Origin: Ornithodoros turicata
Taxonomy: Eukaryota > Arthropoda > Arachnida > Ixodida > Argasidae
Assembly (NCBI RefSeq): GCF_037126465.1
Contig: NC_088203.1
Span: 83,514,668-83,578,667 of the forward strand
Reading direction: 5' to 3'
DNA: 64,000 bases
Translations under genes and position numbers: made by a program
Shown here: piece by piece, positions 35,901 through 47,900 of the stretch
How positions within the stretch are numbered: the stretch's first letter is position 1
Layout of the letters: each line of letters starts with the position of its first letter
The notes under the pieces: model-generated
Told to the model about the DNA's origin: nothing
The model's database searches: none
The model's input: only the letters and a program-made list of their open reading frames with translations

Positions 35901-38900
35901 TGACAGGGAGGCTACACTACGAACTTACTGACAAATCCCAGTAGAATCTCTCTTCGTCAACCATGTGTTGAGCACCGAAACGACGCAACAATACATACCC
36001 ACAACGTACCCCCATTTATCCAGATCTGTCAGAAAGACCGAGATGCACACATTTTTATGGATCTGCCGAGCGGTTATCTGAAACAAAAGGGGAAATACAT
36101 TCGTGATGACAAATAGTGTTCTGCCGATGTAGCACTTGAGAAGCGTTCGTTGGTGACAGGATCATGGTTCTGCTCTCCGCAGGTTGTACGGATCGTACGA
36201 AGCCCTCAAGTACGGCACCAGTCTGGACGGTCTAGCGGACCTCACGGGCGGGATCACCGAAACGCTCAACATCCGGGAAGACCCTGCAGCCGCCGCACGG
36301 ACGCTGGCGCAACTGCTAGCGAGGACGACCCTCGTCACCGCAGTCGTACAACAGCAGACGCAGGTATGCGTTCCTAGTTTCTTTATTACCGAAATAGGGG
36401 CATATATCGAGACTTACGGCTAGGGTTCCCGGTTCTCGGTGCTTAATTTTTCAGAAATTCGGTGGGACAAATCGGTGGCTATTTCGCTTAGGAGGAATCG
36501 GTGTCATTCGGTGGTAATATTTTGAAACATGAAGTCACCCGGTGGAAACCGGCGAGGAAAGTGACGGGAGTGTTATTTTTTATTTATTTTTTCATTACAA
36601 TGCTAACTATTAAAATCAGGGATTATAAGTTTGGAGGTACATAGTAGCGATGCATGTGACATCGCACACCGCTCTTTTCATTGTAAGGAATTAGCATCGG
36701 AGCTTTCTTGTGGAAGACAAATCTTTAAGTCGGACCGTGTCCACGTTTTCAGTGTTTGTGGAAGGCGAATAGTTCGCACTGGTACACTTTATAGTCGCTA
36801 GGCTCTAGCTGGGGCACTTCCTGACCGAATAGACATATTCTCATTATGCAGATCTATTTGTAACTGGCCTGGATCCTAACTATCGGCAACATTAAGATCC
36901 CGTGAGAAGCTAAAGATGAAATACCTGTTCTTTCAAGAACGACCTCATGTCCACTGTCAACCAGTTTAGAGCGAAGGGACAGGAAATGAAATCAAGACAT
37001 ACGAAGTCGACATTTCAACGCCGGTCGGTGAATAATTATTTCCACCGAACTCCTAAAAAATTTACCGGTGCACGTTTATCGGTGCTTTTCGGTAAATATC
37101 GAAGACCGGGAACCCTACAAGTTATGGCTTCAGGCCAAAACTGAAAAAAATGTAATTGCCCGTAACGGAGATAATAGTTGTAAAAGTGGGAATACGGCAA
37201 ATATTGTAGTATAGTAACTCGGGAATCTCGAAAGTTTTGAATCATTTCAGTCATTTCAAAGTCGGTACATTATAGTCAGTCAAGGGCACGTTTAGCTAGG
37301 CTTCAACTTGGGCATTGTGACCCCCGAACTGTGGCGAAGTGGGCGAAGGCACGAGCAACAATATGTTTGTGTGTGTGTGTGTGGGGGGGGGGGGGGGGTT
37401 CTATGGGGACTTTACATGGGGGAGGAGGTGTTTCCCTCTTCCGTTTGCACTACCAAAGGTACGATTTCGGGGGTTTTGAGCCTCCTAACCCCTACTACCT
37501 CTCAATCGAAGCCAAATAAATGCATGTAAAACACACTGCATGTGATGTAAATGCCGGCCTCACACTCACTGCGCACACTCACGCTCAATCGACAGTACCA
37601 CAGAAATATCGGAGGGGCCTACGTCATTTGCCACAACCACGAATCGTCCTTCGCGAGCCAACATGAAATATCCTGAGTCTTCTCGAGGTTCCTTGAAGGT
37701 CTTCAGGTGAATCCGTGAGTGCCATGGCCGACCACCGAAAACGGGAACAAGAAATGAGGATTACCAGTCGGAAGGAAGCGCTTCCAGGGTGGAGGTATAG
37801 GAATGCAAACCCCCACCCCCAACCACATCTTTTTCACACAGTGCGGACGTCGCGCATTGTGTGGTTGTTCAGAGGTTCCTATCATGTCATCTGAGAATAA
37901 TCATTACGAACTATGACAAAGGGCGCACTATTTTCACAAGCGACCTTAGAGTTCCAGGGGGTGGGCACGCCCCCGCCTTCCCCCCCCCCCCCCCTTACGC
38001 GCATGCACTCAAGTGATCGTCCTCTTTCCGCTCCGCCCTTGCATCAGTGATTTTCCCACGGACCCGATAGATCCCGTCAAAGAAGCGTTCTGAACGACCA
38101 TACTGTTGTGGACATTACATCGTGCACGCACCCCAGTAAGAAAAGCACAAGAATCGTACACATTTTGAGCTGAATACGTAGCGTGCCACAGATTTGAGTT
38201 GGGGCTAAATGCGTTGCCACAAAAATTGTTCCCTTTCGGGAATAAATGCGCGGGAGTAGATGAATGTCACAGAGCGGGGACTGCATTTCACGCTATATTC
38301 TAAGAGTCTCAGGTACATAATTCGTATGCATGAATGAAAATACTTTGAATGAAACCGTCAACCGCGGTATGTCGAGGGATAAAAAAATCTTGGGACATGC
38401 ATAGGGCCAAATTTCGTTCGAAAGAAACCTGTATTTTTCCCCCCTCTGTGTGGGTGGAAAATTGTTAAGTTAGATTCCATCAAACTGAAGAAGAGTACAC
38501 ATTTACGTAGACTGTTGCATTCTGCCTCGACCTCTCCAAGCCCTCATCACCTTCTTAGCAGCAACAGGACTCATGCGTTAACTCTCAACATTCATCATCA
38601 TTCATCATCTTCTCCGGCTCAACCAATGGGATAGGGTGCAGCCTCAGCGGCGAAACATCCTACTACATCATCATTACATATTTGTTGTTGTTGTTGCGTT
38701 TGGGAGACCGTTTGCGAAATTCAGTGACTATTTGCAGTCTCTGGGAGTAAATTTCAGAGTTAGGGGACTAAAATAGGGCGTAATTGGGGGCAGTCTAGGG
38801 GACTAGAAGTTGCAATTACTCTCCATTTTACTCCTTTCTTTTGTTTTTTTTTGTTTTGTTTTTTAGTAGAGTGCAACATGTAGAGTGCAGAAGAAACACG

Positions 38901-41900
38901 CACACCAGTTGAAGTGGACTGGCTCCAGAAGACAGTACGAGTTCCAAATGAATGTTCCTTGGGCACTGACAAGCTCGCTGGCCGACTCAAACCACTTCAT
39001 GGAACTCCTTTGTTTTTCAGTGGTTACCTCATCGCCATTTGTACCCTGTTGACACGGCGTATTTAATTATGTTGGGTTTTAGCTCCAGGCGATTCTTTTA
39101 CCTGTTGTTATAACCGAACTTGGATTGCTCACATGTGATCAATTTTTTTTTTTTTTTTTGTCAAAGCAGTCCCGGACCTCACCGGAGAAGATGGCCAACG
39201 GCATTTGGTTGGGTACTAACTACCGGATTCACGCTCTGGAGAAGGTAGGTACCCTTGATTGTTTCCCTAAAGTTGTTGGATAGGGAAGGGCGTTATTCAT
39301 TTTATAAGAAACACCTCTAAGTCACAGTTAAGATGACCAAGGCTTTTCTGGGAATGACTCCAGCTGGAGACGAAGGCTAGAAAATGACGTCATAAACGTC
39401 GGCTAAGTTGTGTAAGTGTATAACGTGCAGTGTCGGGGGTAACTCGTTACTGCATCTAAGGCACTTCTTCTCGGTACTTTAAAGAATCCCAGTTTTCAAA
39501 ACCTACCTGTTATAAAGCAGACCAAAAAAGGAATGTGGGACTTTGCATGTCGAATCTGGAGCCATACATTTGGTGGATTGCTTGTGGTTGCTCTACCCCT
39601 TTAACAAATATGCTTTAAAATGGCAAAGCTGTGATGCAGCCATCATTACTAGGGAGCAGGGTTGCATGTCATGCATATACAGCGTTTGATTGACTGTCGG
39701 GACTAGTCAAGAGGCATGCACCAGAGCCTATCAGACCCTTAAATCATCCATGTCCGGTTATGTGGAGCAAAACATAAAATGGAATTTGGAAGGCTGTTTC
39801 GACCTTTAGGCGCCAGCACTGGGGAGCTCGCGCTGTTTCAGTGTACCGTGTGTGTCCCGTACACCTTGCTTCACACTTAGCTGAAACGTTCGAGCGTGTG
39901 TATGTCCCATAACGGGTAGGCTATCGGCAGATAAGCAGGCAATCATCATCGTTGTTGAATGGGCAAGGCCACACACGGAACCTCGCCTTCAGCTTCAGCA
40001 TTGCATTCAGGAACAGCAAATAAAATGAGCCTACTCAAACAGTGGAATACTAGGATTGATAAAAAAGTATCCAGGGTAGACTTATATACAAGGTCTTACC
40101 CTATAAAGATCTACACGCGCCGGCTTGTGGTGCTCGCCAATTGCAGGTGGCACATAGTGTTATCTACATATAAATTTCAAAGTGATTGAGCATTGCAGCA
40201 CAAAGCTATAACGCGGAACATGCTATTCTCGGAGAAAATCAAGATGGCGGTGTTAGGAAGAGCAGTTGGGACGCTTTAATCTTTGCTATTCGCCCCACAG
40301 GTGACGACTGCTGGAGGAGAACAGGTGCAGCTAGTGAAACTCAGAAACCCCGTGGGACTGGGATCCGATTACATCGGCAGCTGGTCACGCGAGTATGTCT
40401 GAGAGTGTTTTTTTGTTTTTTGTTTTTCAAATTCAGCTTATAGAAAACTTCGTTTAACAATCCTCGCTGGATTTTAAGTTGATTTGTATCGCATAATTCC
40501 CACCAAGGCTAATCCACTTTGTCCTACCGCTGTCACTAGTGCGATGAAACTGGCCGTGGTGCTACTATGCTATTGTGCTCCTATATCTTCGTCCTATAGG
40601 TCTGCTGTTTCTTTTTTGTCTTTTAACATTGTATTGTTTACAGCTCCTTAGAGTGGGACAAAGTAGGACCCGACGAACAAGACAGGCTAAACTACAGAAA
40701 CGCCGTTGAGGGAGAATTCTGGTATGACCCATAACGTCCTCAGTAGCCACACACATAGTGCGAGCCACCGGAACAAAGAGAAAAACAACGCGGTTTCTTT
40801 CTCTCTCTTCAGGATGGCGTACCACGATTTCATGAAGACATTCACGACGTTAGAAGTGGTGCATCTTGACAGCGAAACAAGCAGGGACGAAGTGTCCCTT
40901 CGGGACAAGGAGCCCTGGCTGATGAAGGCCTGGAAGAGTCACTGGCAGAGAGGAGTCACGGCAGGAGGTTGCAGGAACAACACAGGTTTGTACAACAACC
41001 ATATGTCTTATAAAACTTTCCGGATTTTATGCGAGTGTTGAATCATATCCTCTTTGTCGTGACTTAAATCCCCACTTTTTTCTATTTCTATCGCATCACA
41101 TCACACTGTCCAAGTTAAAAAAAATAGTTCACGTGTGCACTTAATTAACATGTCCTTAAATGAACTGAACATTGGATCTCTGTGTGTACGAAAAAGCTGC
41201 GAGGGCGACCACAATCAAAGCGAGCTCACCGACGAGTCGTCCTGAAAACACTGCTTACCTTTCTGCACAATGTGTGGGCTTTGCTTCTCACTCTCAAGTT
41301 CATCGTTGCATCATTCACGAAACAACGTCTAGCAAAGCGGTAGAATATCGACCCCACCTTCAAAATATTTGTTTTGCCGCAAGATAGCGACACATTTTAC
41401 TTCATAGTCCCGCTGGCGCTATAGGTGGAAAATGGCCTTCGGGCGCCTCTGACCGCGTTCGCCCTATAGGGTTTATCCACATGACATCATCCGCAGGAGA
41501 GCCACTGTCGCTAGCAGGCCGCATTATTGTAGGTCCCGTCCAAGTCGTCACCCATATCGCACTCACCGTATATTTGGCGTTTCAAAGTTATTGTGCTGTG
41601 TGATTTGTAGCATATCCAAGCGGCTTCCACGTTTTCGAAGTAAATATATTGTCGTCCACAAAGCACATGGCAGCGTACGAATGCCGGAACATAACTTTGA
41701 GGGACCTACAGTATGGCGGCGATGTGACGTGTGTGTGAATGAACCTTATACCCCGATAGGGCGTACGTACTAATAAAATGACCTGTTAATGGATGTGCCT
41801 CAGGACGAAAGGGCGCCTATATTTCGAGCAGAGACTGTTCTTCTTCTGAGTATAGTTGTAAAATGTCAGTTGTACACTCTTAAAAATGAACTTCACCGCA

Positions 41901-44900
41901 TAGCACGCTCCTAGCCAACCAGCATCTCGAATGACATTGTTATCTGCACTGATTTGTTGAAAACAGGAGGCGTTCGCCTTTTTTGTGACACTTATGCTGC
42001 TCATAATTGTCCCCAAAAAGGCGTACGCCTCCCGTTTTCGACAAATCAGGGCATATAACAATATCATTCGAGATTATGGTTGGCTTGGAGCGTGCTATGC
42101 GGTGAAGTTCATTTTTAAAAGTGTAGACTCTTAAAAATGAGTTTATGGGTTTCACCACATAGCACTCTCCGAGCCAACCATCATCCCGGATGACAACGTT
42201 TTCGCCCCTCATTTGTTGAAAGAAAAAGGGAGGGCGTACGCCATTTTGAATCATTATGCACGTTCATAATCATCATAAAATAAGCTCCGCCTCCCGAAGC
42301 GGGAACTGAACCAAGCTGGAAGCGCCTATAGGACAAAACAACGCCTTCTTAACGGTGGTCCACCCCTCTAACTGTAAATGACCAAATACACTCCCCCGTT
42401 ATTTCTACTAAGCACCACCAGGGTCGCGGGTTGGAATGGCATTCCAGTTAACTCTCACGCGAGCTGTACGTGATATCGTCCTTTTTCATTTTTCAGACAC
42501 GTTCCACATCAACCCTCAGTTTCAGCTGATCCTTTCGGACACGGAAGAAATTGTTGTCTCCCTGTGTCAAGACGCAGTCATTGAACCCAAAGTTATGGGC
42601 TTCACGATATACCAGGTGAACGGAGAAGTCCTAATATTGACCAATTTGCGTCTCACTTCTTTCATTGTTTCAAACGTTGGTTCCTCTTTCAGACAGAGAA
42701 GCCGCCCGCGGAAGCCGTCGGAAAATCTTTCTTCAAAAAGAACAAGTCTTTGCTCAGCTCGCAGTACAGCAATTTTAAACAGGTTACTTACCGTCTTTAA
42801 TATCAATATACAGGATGTTTCACCCTGTATTCTATTTCATACATTTCTATTTCATAAAATTCTATCGAAAAGTCTACTCGTCTGAACACCGTGGGATCAA
42901 CGCTATTTATCTCAAAGGAGATTTAGCATTCCTTCTGAACATTCTATCAAATTTAATTCGCGAGAAATTTAATTTTCCCAATTAAACTTCGAAATTTGCC
43001 AAGACAACCTCACGTTTTTTTGTCTTTGTTTTGACAGGGACAGAATACGCATGCAGTATTTACCCCATTCGAGCACAAAATACATTCACTACTACAAAGG
43101 TATAGTCGAAAAAAAAGAGAAAAAAAGCGAAGGCCGTCCTTTGGAAGAGCGCAAATTGGCGGCCAAGCTCAATAGACGATCTTACAAAGATGCGCGCGCC
43201 ACCAAGCGCGCGGCGCAAAGCATCATGGGCACTTTGAGCGACACTGCTCCGTCGTCTGCTTATGGGTTATCCCGGCTGACGCTGCTGCTGCGCACACCGG
43301 GAATGTTGTTGTTGTCCTTCTACCTCCGCCTCTGTCCGTCTCGTGATGATCTAAGGCGCTATAAGTTCCCATGAGCCCTTGCGTGCCACAGGTGGCGCTT
43401 GCTTTTGTACAGTTGGCAATACGAGGTTTATTCTGCGTCAGCATAATGCAAGATGCGGCGGAAGGAAAACGGTCACCCGCCTCTTCCTGTTTCCTTCGCT
43501 CCCTTCTTTCAGGCAAGTCTGCAATGAAACCATGTTGCCGTTATCAGAAAAAGCTTGGGGAAGGAAAAGTGAAAGGGCAGACACATGGCCTCCTCGCATC
43601 GCTGCTTTGGGCTATCTGAGCGCTTCGAAACGACGGTTTTCGCAATTTCTTCTCTTTTTTTTTTTTTTTTCGCTATTACCTTTGTAGCAGTGAATGCATT
43701 TTGCGCTAGAATGGCGTAAATCTTGCATGCGCTTTCTGTTTCTGTAAAAAAAAAAGAAACAAAAATGAGACAAGAATAAAAAAGGAAAGAAACGGTTGAC
43801 TTGGCAAATTTCGGAGTTTAATTGGGATAGTTAATTTCTCGCGAATTAAATTTGATAAACGTGCTCAGGGGTAACGGCAAAGTCTGCGATGAATAGTGTC
43901 GAGCCCATAATGTTCAGACCAATGGATTTTTAAATAGAAATGTATAACATATGTTAGATGAAACACCCTGTATAACGTTTTAAATTAATATTTAAATACA
44001 CATTTTCGCATTGATTTATTTATGGGGTAACGCATAAAGGTTTAAAAAATAGAACGAAATGTGATATGCTTCTTCGAAAGCTAGTTAGGAAGCTTTCAAC
44101 TAACAAATGCTGTTATTTTTTTTCTTCAGGTATCCGTCCGTTGCGTTTTAGAACAAGGCGGCTACCTTCTTCTACCAACCACATTCGACTTGGGTCAGGA
44201 AGCTGCTTTCTCTCTGCGCGTATTCTCAGGAAAGCCAACCAAGTTGAAGTACGTCCGTTTACAAGTGGGACTTCTTCAGGCATGATGTTTTACGTTGTGC
44301 CTCGTAATATTTTCAGACTGATCGACTCCACGCCGAGTGTAGTAAAGCCAGCCATCATGAAAGCACCCTCCTCTTTCGACAACAAGATTACTTCGTACGA
44401 AGCGATATTTCTTCAGGTGGCGGACGAGCATTCATCCGTGAATGCCTTTGATCTGCAGGAGCTTCTAGAAGCCTGCCTTCCAAATGGTATGTGTGAAATA
44501 ATCGTAATTTATTCGAGAGCATCAGTTAAATTACACCTACACTGTTAAAACAGAACTTCACCACATAGCACGCTCCTAACCAACCATCATACTGAATGAT
44601 ACCATTCTGTGTCATGATTTGTTCAAAACAGGGGGGAGGCGCCTATCTGGGACAAGATAATCTGTCCCAGATAGGCGCCTCCCGCCTGTTTTGAACAAAT
44701 CATGACACGGAATGATATCATTCGGTATGATGGTTGGTTAGGAGCGTGCTATGTGGTGAAGTTCTGTTTTAACAGTGTAGACAAGTTGATGAAGTCGTAT
44801 CAGTTATGTAGGGCATTATTATAATCATATATTATAACTATCATAATTAATTCTTATTATAATCAGCTATACCCCGACAACGTACGTCACGTATTGCGCA

Positions 44901-47900
44901 TGTATAACAGCACGAAGCTGCCGATAAAAATAAAATTGTCGCATTTTGAAGTTTCAAAAGTACAAATCGGAATCGCCATATTTGCTGGCGGATGGTTACA
45001 AGGCGGTTACGGGTGGCTGACGACCACGTGCGCTATATTTCGCAGCGGATGTGACGCCTGCCAGCCTCACAACTGAAGCGAAGCTCCGGTCGGTGGTGGT
45101 GGTGGTGGTGGTGGTGAAAGGGCTCGCCGTTGTCGGCCTCACAAAGGTGGGCAACGTCACGACTAACGCCCTGGGGGAATGTGCGTCCTGGGCCGACTTC
45201 TAAGGGAAGTTCCGCAGTGATGTCACACCGAGTGGCACCCAATTAGAACGTGGGGACAACGCGACTGTGAATTTTAAGCGGAATAAGGGTTATGAACAGT
45301 TCAGTTTATCAGTTTATTTTGTAACGTGGGTTTAACGTGATCGGATTATTTCGAGGTACACCTATCACGAGCGGATGCGGTGACACCGTGATGGATACTC
45401 CGAGACTGGAAGGTACCCGGGTTCGAATCCCGGTGCCTGCTCTGCTGTCTAGGGTTTTCCTGGGATTTCCTTAGACGCTATCCGATATTTATCGGCGCAC
45501 TCCTCTTAGAAGTCGGCCCAGGATGCACACTCGTGACGTTGCCCACCTATGTGAGGCCGATAACGGCGGTCCCTTTCATCATCACTACCACCACCACCAC
45601 GACCACCGTGATGGAAACCGAACAAGCAAAGTATGCACTCTGAGAACAGAATTTCACCGCATAGCACGTTGTCCGGAAAACATTGCCACGAATGATATGG
45701 TTACCGCTTCTGATTCAAAGAACGAGGTGGGTGTACGCTTTTTTGTATCAATTTGGATATATGATATTTGCTACAAAAAGGCGTACGCCCCCTCTCTCTC
45801 TTCAAATCAGAAGCGATAACCCCATCATTCGTGTTTGGCGCACAACGTGCTAGGCGGTGAAGTTCTGTTCCGAGAGCGTGGCGACGACGACGAAACGAAC
45901 AATGTCGGCAGTCAACGTAATGACATGTGTGACGTGTAACTTGACGGTCTACGGTTATTGAACAGCGGTGATATAGCGAAACCAGAGCCTTCACCATGCC
46001 GATATGCTTTCGTCCCTAAGACCAGCAAAATTTCCATCTTTAACCTTGCTTCCACTTATATTCTTTTCAGACTACGTGAAAAGTTGTGCAACGCTGGAAG
46101 TATGCCGGCAAGTTGTTATGGCACTTGATGTATCCTTTGGTTACTGCAACATGATTTCAATTTGTAATTTCCTTCGTTTTCTAACATTTCCTTAAGTGTG
46201 ATCCACAGACGACAGGAGCGGGTAGGTTGAAGTTTGTGGACTACAGGAATTTCATGTGTAGTCTCAAGTACTGGCAGAACACGTTTAAGAAACACACCAA
46301 GGGTACAACGGGAATCTTACGAGCAGAGAAGTTGAGGGACGCTCTTCTAGACACCGGTATGCGGTTGATTAATATTGGTGCAACGATAAGAGTGACACTC
46401 GAAAACCTCTGATGTGAGCTACGGTTGACATTCTTTGCAGGTTTCCAGCTGAACGTGGAGATCTTGTCTACGCTTATGCTGAGGTATATGAGGAAAGATG
46501 GAACCCTGAGATTCGGAGATTTCGTTTCATGCATACTACACCTCTCTGTGTCCTTCTGTAAGTGAGCCTTAATGAAAGATTTCATCTACTTTATTGCGCT
46601 GCTCATAAACAGCGCACATCCATCTTAAAGGAGCACTGAGGTGGAGAGTGTTCTCCAACGAATACAATGAGTACCCCGCGAAAGAACGATGAGCGCAGGT
46701 GACCTAGAAAGCGAGCCCGAGGGTTCTGTTACGCACTATTTTGCAAAAATCTTTCTCCTCGTGAAAAGAGAACGATCGCAGATCCTCGCATCGCAGAACG
46801 AGAAGACGTCGTGACGTCTGCTGCTCCCCTCAAGTGACCAGTGACGTACAGCGCGGCGCGTGAGCTGTGAAGAAAAAAAAAAGAACAAAGAGCCGTCTCC
46901 ACGTCACGAGGGCATTGTGTCGGCCGTTCGCGGCTGCTTTCTCCGAGTGTTTTTGTCAATTCAGTTGCGCAGCTATAACGCATCGCAAAACAAAAATATT
47001 TTGCATGGTGACTCCCGGTGGACGATTTGACAGGCGAGGCAGGACTTCGAGCGACGTTAAATATGTCACTTCATTGCTCCTTTAATGGCGCAACAAGACA
47101 CACGAGAGCAAATTATTAAAACAGCACTGAGCCAAAAGAACACGCTCGCATCCAACCATAATCTGGAAACGTTGCATCTTGCATTAATTGTCCAACAAAG
47201 GCTTACTCCTCCTGCTTTCCACAAATCATGAATCATTCTGAATGACCGTTGGCACCGCGCGGTGTTATATGGCGGGTTTCTTTTTCTTTTTTTAAATGTA
47301 CTATAAAACAGCAGATGTGCAATCTCAGAAAATTTATGCCTTCGATAGTTCAGCCCTCATTACTCTTACGTCGCAGTTTTAGTCCCAGTCGCACTCATAG
47401 TTTCTTGTAAGTAACGAAATGGTTTGGCCGCGTTGATAACGATGGTTGATAGTTTCTTGGAAATTTCAAATTGAAAAGTACCGGCAACACTGTGTCCAAG
47501 TGTCCATCAACTGCGCGTTGCTCGTCAAGTACCGCGGCAACACTATACATCGCGCGCACATATTTATCACTGGGTCCACAACGAAAAAAAAAAAAAAGAG
47601 AGAAGAAAAGAAAAAGTAGGCTACGTACAGCTCGAATCAGAGTTAACTTGAATGCCATTCCGACCTGCGGACCCTGGCGGTGCTATGTCGAAATAACGGC
47701 GGAGGATGTTTCGGTCATCTGTTAGAGTTAGAGGGTTGGATCCTTGTTATGAAGGCGATGTTTTCTGCTGGGTGCTGGAAGGGTGGCTCTCTTCTCACTT
47801 CGGTGTTCTAGTTAACTTTGACGCGAGCCGTACTAAACAGGAGCAAGACATCATTTTTGGGAACATAGATCACTGTTGCTCGAGGAATTAGGGATTATTT

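Larger units (their letters stand above)
14024..36182 (+). other. 22-kb calpain intron carrying other genes and transposons
   Basis: It has GTGAGT at the start and CTCTCCGCAG at the end. It contains a neprilysin-like gene, a complete pogo/Tigger-like transposon, two RNase-H LINE copies, a hAT-like element and most of the MITE copies. The flanking exons join in phase (AA + G gives Lys; [16 protein letters not shown]). Confidence 0.85.
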
